The notes beneath the pieces are model-generated. The model saw only the letters and a program-made list of their open reading frames with translations, made no database searches and was not told the origin of the DNA. Position numbers and translations under genes: made by a program. From JBBQVO01 sp038211505 (lineage in GTDB: Bacteria > Chloroflexota > Dehalococcoidia > DSTF01 > JACRBR01): DNA of 7,322 nucleotides. Every line of letters begins with the position of its first letter. The first letter of the stretch is position 1. Positions 1 through 5,834 of the stretch are shown here, in pieces. The stretch covers positions 1-7,322 of the forward strand of contig JBBQVO010000173.1 of NCBI GenBank assembly GCA_038211505.1, written 5' to 3'.

Positions 1-553
1 CGTTGATGCTGTCGATGTGCAGCGCCATGAACTTGCCGATGAAATCGGTGAACATTTGCTGGCTCTTCGTCGTCTGCGACATCAACGCGACCTTACGCCG
101 CGGAATCTCGACGGCGTCGTCGGCGCTCGCCAGCACGACGCCCCGGCCCTTCGTCCACGCCAGCACGCCGCGCACCTCAGGATGCGATTCGTCGCCGTAG
201 ATGATCACTTTGAAGCCGGCGTTGACGAGCTTGCGCGCCGCCCGCTGCGCCCGCGCGACGATCGGGCACGTCGTATCGATCATCTCTAACTGCGCGCGCT
301 GTGCCCTCCGGTACACCTCCGGCCCGGCGCCGTGCGCCGTGATCGCGACGGTGGGCGCCGTCACGCGATCGAACCCCGGTACGATGCCGACGCCGCGTTC
401 GTTCAGCCGCTCCGCAACGACGGGGTTGTGGACGATCGATCCGAGGCTGTCGATGCGACCCCGCTCCGACGCTGCGACCTCCACCATCTCGATGGCGCGG
501 CGCACGCCGAAGCAGAACCCAAGCGACGTTGCCAGCCGAATCTCGAGTGCCAT
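1..553 (-). CDS. ispH: 4-hydroxy-3-methylbut-2-enyl diphosphate reductase (IspH/LytB), 3' end outside window
   Basis: IspH is the last enzyme of the MEP isoprenoid pathway. It reduces HMBPP to isopentenyl and dimethylallyl diphosphate with a [4Fe-4S] cluster in the cytoplasm. Reading from the ATG at 553, 184 complete codons are visible, starting MALEIRLATSLGFCFGVRRA. Seen in sequence: the first cluster cysteine, Cys14, in GFCFGVRRAI; His42 in IVHNPVV; His74 in TAHGAG; the second cluster cysteine, Cys96, in DTTCPIV; His124 and the acid Glu126 in SHPEV; and the SQTT motif near residue 165. These match the cluster and substrate residues known for the family. Family length is usually about 280-320 residues, so roughly the last 40%, including the third cluster cysteine, lies beyond the left edge. 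The start is supported by an AGGTGG ribosome binding site just upstream (rc of 557-562) and by the fit to the family N terminus. It is transcribed divergently from the PadR gene. No damage is visible. The family assignment is near certain. Confidence 0.96.
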   Translation of the reverse strand, partial: MALEIRLATSLGFCFGVRRAIEMVEVAASERGRIDSLGSIVHNPVVAERLNERGVGIVPGFDRVTAPTVAITAHGAGPEVYRRAQRAQLEMIDTTCPIVARAQRAARKLVNAGFKVIIYGDESHPEVRGVLAWTKGRGVVLASADDAVEIPRRKVALMSQTTKSQQMFTDFIGKFMALHIDSIN

Positions 554-642
554 ATCCCACCTGCTATCCCTGCGCGGCGGCGGAGCGTGAACTCGCTCAG
601 TACGAGACGAACCTTGCACTGCATAGCTCGCCCAGTTCTCTG

Positions 643-670
643 ATCATACGGAGGACGCCGCCCCTGTCAA
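643..670 (-). promoter_or_regulatory. Near-consensus sigma-70-type promoter for ispH
   Basis: On the minus strand TTGACA (rc of 665-670, a perfect -35) is followed after 16 bases by TATGAT (rc of 643-648, 5 of 6 matches to the -10). Transcription would start near 636, leaving a leader of roughly 80 nt before the ispH ATG at 553. The -35 box abuts the tandem repeat at 671-709, so a protein bound there could touch this promoter. This is read from consensus matches only. Confidence 0.7.
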
Positions 671-709
671 GCTGTCGAGCGCGCTTTACGCTGTCGAGTG
701 CGCTTTGAC
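671..709. repeat. Tandem 19-bp direct repeat between ispH promoter and padR, candidate operator
   Basis: Two adjacent copies of GCTGTCGAGYGCGCTTT start at 671 and 690, a 19-bp period. They match at 16 of 19 positions, with differences at unit positions 10, 18 and 19. A partial third copy, CTGTCAAG at 664-671, overlaps the ispH -35. The outer edges also form an imperfect inverted repeat (TGTCAAGC at 665-672 against GCTTTGAC at 702-709, with a one-base offset). It lies in the divergent promoter region, about 60 bases before the padR start. Because PadR regulators usually repress their own promoter, it is a reasonable operator candidate. It does not resemble the ATGT-N8-ACAT site described for classical PadR, so the link is inference. 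Confidence 0.5.
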
Positions 710-767
710 CCTTGACGATCTTCCGGTGATGCAGCAGACTGCCGAGAGAACACCTCGGAGACTCTTC

Positions 768-1109
768 ATGCCGCTCGGCGCCTACCTGACCCAACTCCTC
801 AAAGGCAACACCGATGTCCTCATCCTCTCGCTGCTCGAACGAGAGTCGATGTACGGCCACCAGATTATGTTGAGCCTGGAACAATCATCCGGCGGATTCT
901 TTCATGTCAGCGAGGGCACGCTCTACCCGGCGCTGTATAGAATGGTGCGCGAGGGACACATCCGCGGCCGTTGGGCGAAACTCAACTCCGGGCAGGAACG
1001 CAAACTGTACACGCTCACGAAGAAGGGCGAGCGCCGGCTGGCGGACTGCCGTTCGACCTGGGACGGTTTCTCTGCCGCGATGGATCTCGTCACGACTTCC
1101 GGAAAATAA
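768..1109 (+). CDS. PadR-family transcriptional regulator
   Basis: This is a 113-residue winged-helix repressor of the PadR family, which senses small molecules or envelope stress and normally represses its own operon. Seen: the N-terminal helix with LKGNTDVLILSLL (residues 11-23), the family motif YGHQI (29-33), the recognition-helix motif EGTLYPALYRM (49-59), the turn REGHIRG (61-67), and the wing RKLYTLTKKG (78-87). A short C-terminal helix follows, as in the roughly 110-residue PadR-s1 group. The ATG at 768 is chosen because GGAG at 757-760 sits seven bases upstream and the protein then begins MPLGAYLTQLLKG like its relatives. An upstream in-frame TTG at 705 would add 21 residues of unlikely composition that overlap the tandem repeat. 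It is followed after 27 nt by the HAAS-like membrane protein, a typical PadR partner arrangement. Only weak promoter elements (TTGACG at 712-717, CAGACT at 735-740) are seen upstream. The ligand cannot be deduced. Confidence 0.92.
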   Translation: MPLGAYLTQLLKGNTDVLILSLLERESMYGHQIMLSLEQSSGGFFHVSEGTLYPALYRMVREGHIRGRWAKLNSGQERKLYTLTKKGERRLADCRSTWDGFSAAMDLVTTSGK

Positions 1110-1136
1110 CGAACTTCAGACGACGGGAGGATACGG

Positions 1137-2057
1137 ATGTCCTCCGAAGTAGCAAGCTACTTCGCACGCCTGCGCACTCACCTCGGACTCGGCGACGGGT
1201 TCGAGTCTGATCTCGTGCGCGAACTCTCGCAACACGTCGAGGATCGCGTCGAAGATCTCGGCCGTCGCGGCGTGTCCGAAGATCGCGCGCGCCAGATCGC
1301 CATCGAAGGCTTCGGCCGCCCGCGCACGCTCGCGCACTTGCTGCGCCAGGCGGAGCTCGTGACGCCGTGGTCGGAGGCGATGATCGGCGCCTCGCCATTC
1401 CTGCTGCTCGCGCTGATGATCGGCGCCCGCCTCTGGCAACAGCCGGTCGCCGCCCTCATCGCCGGCGTCGCCGTCGTCGCGATCGCCGTGTACGGGCTGT
1501 GGCTCGGGCGGCCGGCGTGGTTCTACCCGTGGGCCGGCGTCGCGCTGACCTTCCCGATCCTTGTCGGATATCTCGCGTTTGAACTTCTACAACGGGAGGC
1601 CGCCGCCGATACGATGACGCCCGTCGGTCTCGCCGGCGTCGCCGGCGCCGCGCTCTACTTCCCGATCGGACTGATCGTCGTCGCGGCCGCCGTGCTCGTC
1701 GCCGTCCGTCGAGACTGGCTCGACGCGTCGGTGCTGTTGTCGCCATTGCCGTGTGCGTTCGCCTGGGTGATCGCCGTGCATCGTGCCGGCGGGCTGACGT
1801 CGACCAGCGGCGATCTCGCGCAAACGTGCCTGTTGATCGGCGCCGTCTACGCGTGCAGCGCCGTCGTCGCTGTCATGTTTCTGAGAGCGCCGTCGCGCAG
1901 CCTGCGCGTCGCGACGCTCGTCGGATCATCGCTCGTCCTTCTCGGCGGTTCGATGCTGCTGCTGGACGGCGGCAGCGCCGTGACGACGATAGCAACCCGA
2001 TCGGCGCTGCTGCTCGCGTTTCTCCTCAGCCCCGCCCTCGTCGCCCGTCACGCGTAG
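1137..2057 (+). CDS. HAAS/permease-prefix domain integral membrane protein, PadR-associated
   Basis: This 306-residue protein has a charged, helical N-terminal domain (about 1-80) and a long hydrophobic part. The first domain resembles the HAAS / 'permease prefix' (DUF1700-like) domain commonly encoded beside PadR regulators; its marks are repeated DLVRELSQHVEDRVEDL-type acidic helices (25-41) and a GVSEDRARQIAIEGFG segment (45-60). About eight membrane segments follow, roughly at 82-100, 103-124, 131-151, 163-190, 198-215, 231-249, 258-276 and 288-303. No catalytic motif or ATPase is visible. HAAS proteins are thought to pair with their PadR in membrane or stress signalling, but the mechanism is not established. 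The ATG at 1137 has a textbook GGGAGG (1125-1130) six bases upstream. Cotranscription with padR is very likely from the 27-nt spacing. The transmembrane part is not recognised as a named family, so its role is unknown. Confidence 0.75.
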   Translation: MSSEVASYFARLRTHLGLGDGFESDLVRELSQHVEDRVEDLGRRGVSEDRARQIAIEGFGRPRTLAHLLRQAELVTPWSEAMIGASPFLLLALMIGARLWQQPVAALIAGVAVVAIAVYGLWLGRPAWFYPWAGVALTFPILVGYLAFELLQREAAADTMTPVGLAGVAGAALYFPIGLIVVAAAVLVAVRRDWLDASVLLSPLPCAFAWVIAVHRAGGLTSTSGDLAQTCLLIGAVYACSAVVAVMFLRAPSRSLRVATLVGSSLVLLGGSMLLLDGGSAVTTIATRSALLLAFLLSPALVARHA

Positions 2058-2364
2058 AGGAGCCCACCGTCTGGCTGCGCGCGAATGCCTTGCAAAGCGG
2101 TGCAACGAACCCGGTGGAAGCGCGCCCGCTACGATCGGATGCTGCCTAGCGGGACGTGATACGAGCCGCGCCTCTTTCCGACGTCATCGCCGAGGAACAT
2201 CGGTCCAAAGGCGGAGTGACATCGGCCAAGTGGTGGATGGCGCGGATCGTTGCAACACGCCACAATGCTCTGACTTAAAATGCGCGAACACGCAATTTGG
2301 ACGGCGCGGCGCACGATCGTACGCCAGACAGCGACGCGATGACTGAGGCGGCGCCAGCAGGGAC
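2058..2364. other. Intergenic gap between HAAS protein and exporter
   Basis: This stretch of about 307 bases has no convincing gene; its short open frames have the composition of shadow frames. It holds a perfect 7-bp inverted repeat (separate entry) and, just before the exporter, a -10-like TAAAAT at 2276-2281 in a locally AT-richer stretch. The nearest -35-like hexamer, TTGCAA at 2250-2255, is 20 bases away, which is too far for a good promoter. A start of transcription for the exporter in this gap is likely, but no box pair convinces. Confidence 0.5.
2125..2153. repeat. Perfect 7-bp inverted repeat, possible hairpin
   Basis: CCCGCTA (2125-2131) and TAGCGGG (2147-2153) are exact reverse complements separated by 15 bases, lying about 70-95 bases after the HAAS gene stop. 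No T-run follows on either strand, so it is not a standard intrinsic terminator. It could end the padR operon by another route, be a protein site, or be chance. Confidence 0.35.
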
Positions 2365-3849
2365 ATGATGAAGCGGATTGAATACAAGTACATCGTCGGC
2401 ATCGTGTTCGTCTTCGGGTTGTTCATGGACCTGCTCGACCTGACGATCACGAACGTGGCGCTGCCGACGCTGCAGACCGACTTCCACGCTTCAACGCCGA
2501 CGATCGCCTGGGTCGTCACAGGCTACTTGCTCAGTCTCGCCGTCTTCATTCCGGTCAGCGGGTGGGCCGGCGATCGATTCGGTACGAAGCGCGTCTTTAT
2601 GTTCGCGCTCGCCGTGTTCACGACGTTCTCGCTGCTCTGCGGCCTTGCCTGGAATGTTGAGTCGCTGATCGCGTTCCGGCTGCTACAGGGCGTCGGCGGC
2701 GGCATGCTGACGCCGGTCGGCACCGCCATGCTGTTTCGCGCGTTTCCGCCGGCCGAGCGCGCTCGCGCATCGGCGCTGCTTTCGATCCCAACCGTCATCG
2801 CGCCGGCGAGCGGCCCGGTTGTCGGCGGCTATCTCGTCGAGTTTCAGTCGTGGCGCTGGATCTTCTGGATCAACGTCCCGATCGGCATCGCCGGCCTGCT
2901 CGTCGCATTCTTCTTCTTGCGCGAGGAGAAGCAGACCCATCCCGGCAAGCTCGATGTGCCCGGCTTCTTGCTGTCGGCGATCGGTATGTCGACGACCGTG
3001 TATGCGCTCGCCGAGGCAGGCTCGCGCGGCTTCGGTGATGCCCGCGTGGTGGCGTTCGGGCTTGGCGGCATCGCGACGCTCGCGGCGCTGGCCATCGTCG
3101 AGCTGCGCACCGATGTGCCCATGATCGACGTGCGGCTGTTCCGAGACAAGCTGTTCGCGGCCGCGAACGCCGTGCAGATCGTCAGCCAGGCGGGGCTGCA
3201 AGGCGCGCTCTTCCTGCTGCCGCTGCTCTTGCAGGCGGAGCGCGGACTGAGCCCGCTGCAATCGGGGTTAACGACGTTTCCGCAGGCGATCGGCGTGATG
3301 ATCATGGTTCAGCCGGCGCAGCGTCTTTATCACCGCTTCGGGCCGCGGCGCATGATGATGGCCGGCATGACCGGAGCCGCGTTGACGACGTTCGCGTTTC
3401 TAGCGGTTGATCTCGAGACGAGCCAGTGGTGGATTCGCCTGATCATGCTGCTTCGGGGCGCGTCGTTCGCGATGGCGTTTCTCCCGCTGCAGGCGGCGAC
3501 GTTCGCGACGATCCGTCCGCAAGACACCGGCCGCGCGAGCGCCATCTTCAACTCCGGCCGTCAGCTCGCGGCCAGCTTCGGCGTCGCGCTATTGGCGACG
3601 GTGCTCACGAACCGCCTCGTATTCCACGATTCAGCGCTCGGCGCCCCGAACGTCACCCACGGCGCGCTGCTGGCGTTTCACGACGCGTTTCTCATAGCCG
3701 GCGTGCTCGCGATCTTCGGCATCGTTGCGGCACTGCTGATCGACGACAAGCAGGCGGCGGCAACGATGAATCCGCGCGGTGACGCGGCGACGCCATCGCG
3801 CGAACCAGTGGCCGTGGGGCAGGCACGCGAGATGAGCGATGCGTCCTGA
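2365..3849 (+). CDS. MFS exporter, DHA2 / EmrB-QacA 14-TM family
   Basis: This 494-residue inner-membrane proton-coupled antiporter belongs to the DHA2 drug-exporter branch of the major facilitator superfamily. Seen: motif D1 DLLDLTITNVALP (22-34) in TM1, motif A GWAGDRFGTKR (66-76) in the loop between TM2 and TM3, motif B RLLQGVGGGMLTP (105-117), motif C APASGPVVGGYL (147-157, the antiporter signature), and the WRWIFWINVPIG signature (163-174) of the EmrB/QacA group. Length and the spread of hydrophobic segments fit 14 membrane helices. The last 30 or so residues are polar and probably cytoplasmic. Two adjacent ATGs (2365 and 2368) compete: AGGG at 2359-2362 is only two bases from the first and five from the second, so 2368 may be the true start. 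There is no membrane-fusion partner (EmrA-like) or regulator next to it, so it may work alone. The substrate cannot be read from sequence. Confidence 0.93.
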   Translation: MMKRIEYKYIVGIVFVFGLFMDLLDLTITNVALPTLQTDFHASTPTIAWVVTGYLLSLAVFIPVSGWAGDRFGTKRVFMFALAVFTTFSLLCGLAWNVESLIAFRLLQGVGGGMLTPVGTAMLFRAFPPAERARASALLSIPTVIAPASGPVVGGYLVEFQSWRWIFWINVPIGIAGLLVAFFFLREEKQTHPGKLDVPGFLLSAIGMSTTVYALAEAGSRGFGDARVVAFGLGGIATLAALAIVELRTDVPMIDVRLFRDKLFAAANAVQIVSQAGLQGALFLLPLLLQAERGLSPLQSGLTTFPQAIGVMIMVQPAQRLYHRFGPRRMMMAGMTGAALTTFAFLAVDLETSQWWIRLIMLLRGASFAMAFLPLQAATFATIRPQDTGRASAIFNSGRQLAASFGVALLATVLTNRLVFHDSALGAPNVTHGALLAFHDAFLIAGVLAIFGIVAALLIDDKQAAATMNPRGDAATPSREPVAVGQAREMSDAS

Positions 3850-3942
3850 CGGCCTGGGTCAGTGTTTCAGCTTACCGTCATACATACTGCCCGGCGCCGG
3901 AGATCGTGCGCGGAGCCGTCCGGGTGCACACATCGAACGGCT

Positions 3943-3988
3943 GTCAATTTGTGACGGCGCGGCGCGGCGGCGATACTGTCACCGTGAC
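3943..3988. promoter_or_regulatory. Pair of GTCA/TGAC palindromes around the oxygenase promoter, candidate operators
   Basis: Two dyads share the same half-site: GTCA-N5-TGAC at 3943-3955 and GTCAC-C-GTGAC at 3978-3988. Their centres are about 34 bases apart, roughly three helical turns. The first overlaps the putative -35 and the second overlaps the expected transcription start. This is the usual geometry for a dimeric regulator that blocks or loops over a promoter. No regulator gene is adjacent to the oxygenase; the PadR gene about 3 kb away has a different candidate site. Function is inferred. Confidence 0.4.
3949..3977 (+). promoter_or_regulatory. Putative promoter of the Rieske oxygenase gene
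   Basis: TTGTGA (3949-3954, 4 of 6 to the -35 consensus) is separated by 17 bases from GATACT (3972-3977, 4 of 6 to the -10). Transcription would begin near 3984, giving a leader of about 40 nt before the ATG at 4025. The spacing is ideal, but each box is imperfect. It suggests the oxygenase is not wholly dependent on read-through from the exporter gene. Confidence 0.45.
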
Positions 3989-4024
3989 GCTTCGCGACGA
4001 GCTTGCGATCCTAAAGGACGCTCG

Positions 4025-5053
4025 ATGAGACAGATCGCTTCCCGTGGCGCGCGGGCGACGATGCTGCCGGCGTCGGCGTATGTCGACGCGGCAGTCTACG
4101 AGCGCGAACGCGCGGCGATCTTCGCGCGCGAGTGGACGTTCGTCGCCGATCCGGCGCAGATCGCATCGACGGGCGACTACATCGCGACGATGATCGCCGG
4201 CTACCCGATCGTGGTCAACAACGACGCCGGTGTGCTGCGCGCGTTTCAAAACGTCTGCCGGCATCGCGGCGGACCGCTCGTGTACGACGGCGCGGGCAGC
4301 TGCAAGACGTTCGTGTGCCGCTATCACGGGTGGTCGTACGGGCTCGATGGTTGCTTGCAGACGGCGCGCGACTTCGGCGATGACGAACTGCGTCGCGACG
4401 AGCTATCGCTGCACGATGTGCGCGTTGAATCGTGGCGCGGGCTCGTCTTCGTGAATCTCGATCGCGCCGCGCCACCGCTTATCAAATGGCTCGGCGGTTT
4501 CGTCGACGAGTGCGCAGGCTACGAGATGGAGTCGTTTCGCGCTGTGCGTCGGTCGAGTCACCGGATCGCCGCGAACTGGAAGGTCTACGCCGAGAACTAC
4601 CAAGAGGGCTACCACATCCCGCTGGTGCATCCCGGGCTGAATCGCCAGATCGATGCGCGACGCTACGAAGTCGATGTGCGCGACGGCTACTGCGTGCACA
4701 CAGCGCCCCCGCGCGATGGCGCCGTCACGTCGGGCACGTGGCTGTGGCGCTTTCCCGGCCTCGCGCTCAATCTCTATCCGAACGGCATGTGCCTCGAGAG
4801 CTATGCGCCGTCGGGATCGGCAGCCACGCAGATCGACTACGTCTTCTTCTTCGCCCAAGGTACGCCTGCGGACGAAATCGAGGCGTCGGTCGCGTCATCG
4901 ACGAAGATCCTCGACGAGGATCGCGTGATCTGCGAGGCCGTGCAGCGCAACTACGAGTCCGGCCTCTACACCGGCGGCCTCCTTAGCCCGAAACACGAGG
5001 CCGGCGTCGCGTACGTCCAGGAGTTGGTCCTGCGCGCACTGGATTCTGCCTGA
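4025..5053 (+). CDS. Rieske [2Fe-2S] non-heme iron oxygenase, alpha (catalytic) subunit
   Basis: This 342-residue cytoplasmic oxygenase uses a Rieske cluster and a mononuclear iron to hydroxylate or demethylate an organic substrate with O2 and electrons from a reductase. Seen: the Rieske ligands Cys78-x-His80 and Cys98-x2-His101 (CRH, then 17 residues, then CRYHGW), and the mononuclear site in NWKVYAENYQEGYHIPLVH (184-202), with His197 and His202 as ligands. Asp298 in DEDRVICEAVQ is the probable third ligand. The acid three residues before His197, which bridges electrons between subunits, is Glu194 rather than the usual Asp. As I recall, Glu at this place is typical of oxygenases acting on quaternary amines such as carnitine (CntA). 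At 342 residues it is shorter than the dioxygenases that degrade aromatics (about 450). The ATG at 4025 has AAAGGA (4013-4018) six bases upstream. No ferredoxin, reductase or beta subunit is adjacent, so the partner must be elsewhere. The class is certain; the substrate is not known. Confidence 0.93.
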   Translation: MRQIASRGARATMLPASAYVDAAVYERERAAIFAREWTFVADPAQIASTGDYIATMIAGYPIVVNNDAGVLRAFQNVCRHRGGPLVYDGAGSCKTFVCRYHGWSYGLDGCLQTARDFGDDELRRDELSLHDVRVESWRGLVFVNLDRAAPPLIKWLGGFVDECAGYEMESFRAVRRSSHRIAANWKVYAENYQEGYHIPLVHPGLNRQIDARRYEVDVRDGYCVHTAPPRDGAVTSGTWLWRFPGLALNLYPNGMCLESYAPSGSAATQIDYVFFFAQGTPADEIEASVASSTKILDEDRVICEAVQRNYESGLYTGGLLSPKHEAGVAYVQELVLRALDSA

Positions 5054-5110
5054 CGGGGTCAACAGGCCGCCACCGCCTCGTCCTAGCGCCATGGAGATTC
5101 CTCGCCTTCC

Positions 5111-5799
5111 TCACACGCGCTTCTTCAGTGCGAGCGACACCGATCCGACACCGAGCGCAAGAGCAATGATCAAACCTAGCACCACCCACGCTGTCGCGTC
5201 AGAGCCGGTGGCGCCGTCGCCCGTGGATGGCAGTCCCATCGCACCACCGCCTCGTTGGGGACCTTCGCTGAGCGGTTGTGGAGCCGGTACTGTGAGATCG
5301 ACGATTGCCGTCCCAGCACTCCAGATGGTCGTCACCAACGGAATGTTCGCCCCTCCAGCTAGCGCGAGGACTATGGTGATCCGGTCGCCGGGCGCTGGAC
5401 AACCACGTACCGCCTTGGCATCAGCAGATGACTTGGACGGCACCTCGAGGGACGCGAGTCGCAATTCCTTGGTCGCCGCAACGGTTTGAAGGGCGCTTGC
5501 TGGAAGAGCGAGCTCGGTGCACACGCCGCCGTCGGTAATGATCTGTATCTTGGAGCCGTCGGGAACGGTTTGCACGAGGCCGTCAGCGCTCACGGCAAAC
5601 TTGAGGGTCGCGTTAATCACCATCGGGCCGGATCGAACGTGGGCGCGGGACGGCTCGTGTCAGGTGTCGGCGCGGCGTCAGCCGTGGACGTCGGATCGGT
5701 GGCTGGTGTTTGCGCCGAGGCGTTACCCACGGCCGCAACGGCCATCGCGATAGAAATCGATACCGCTACTGCGCACTACAGCTGAACCTTGCTTTTCAT
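5111..5799 (-). pseudogene. Broken gene for an exported, LPxTG-anchored surface protein
   Basis: A strong GAGGAG ribosome binding site seven bases before the ATG at 5799 opens MKSKVQL, then an in-frame TAG (5776-5778) at codon 8. Past it the frame continues as a textbook signal-peptide core, CAVAVSISIAMAVAAVG, with an ASA-QT cleavage site, then a Thr/Pro/Asp-rich stretch ending at a TGA (5617-5619). One base out of frame, the rest of the protein runs intact from about 5623 to 5111: a beta-rich-looking domain with two cysteines, then LPSTG, a hydrophobic helix (AWVVLGLIIALALG) and a KKRV tail, which together form a sortase sorting signal. Loss of one G where TGGTG now stands (about 5619-5622) would explain the shift. 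An ancestral protein of about 229 residues would be secreted and fixed to the wall. An unsecreted 170-residue product from the internal ATG at 5623 is possible but would be useless for anchoring. It follows the methyltransferase by 35 nt and converges on the oxygenase gene. I do not recognise the central domain. Sequencing errors are the main alternative to real decay. Confidence 0.65.
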
Positions 5800-5834
5800 G
5801 TGATTACTCCTCGTCGCCCGGTTGTTCGCCCCTG

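Noticed and set aside
177..560. Arg-rich 127-residue minus-strand open frame over ispH
   Set aside because: It is an out-of-frame shadow; the true ispH frame carries all family motifs.
705..767. TTG start for the PadR protein, adding 21 residues
   Set aside because: It falls on the tandem repeat and lacks a ribosome binding site, while the ATG at 768 has GGAG seven bases away and matches the family start.
2129..2314. 61-residue minus-strand open frame in the exporter upstream gap
   Set aside because: No ribosome binding site, no recognisable motif and no hydrophobic or domain pattern; length is within chance for this GC-rich DNA.
3891..3900. Perfect palindrome CCGGCGCCGG after the exporter gene
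   Set aside because: It is short, has no loop and no T-tail, and palindromes of G and C are expected by chance at this base composition.
3839..4024. In-frame 62-codon extension of the Rieske oxygenase, overlapping the exporter stop
   Set aside because: The extension has shadow-frame composition, contains the promoter-like boxes and dyads, and has no family match; the ATG at 4025 has a proper AAAGGA site and the normal N terminus.
5054..5110. Shared terminator between the convergent oxygenase and surface-protein genes
   Set aside because: No stem with a T-rich tail could be found on either strand in these 57 bases.
5776..5778. TAG at codon 8 as a recoded (pyrrolysine-type) codon
   Set aside because: A second lesion, a frameshift, follows in the same gene, and a signal-peptide core is an unlikely place for a special residue; decay or sequence error is simpler.
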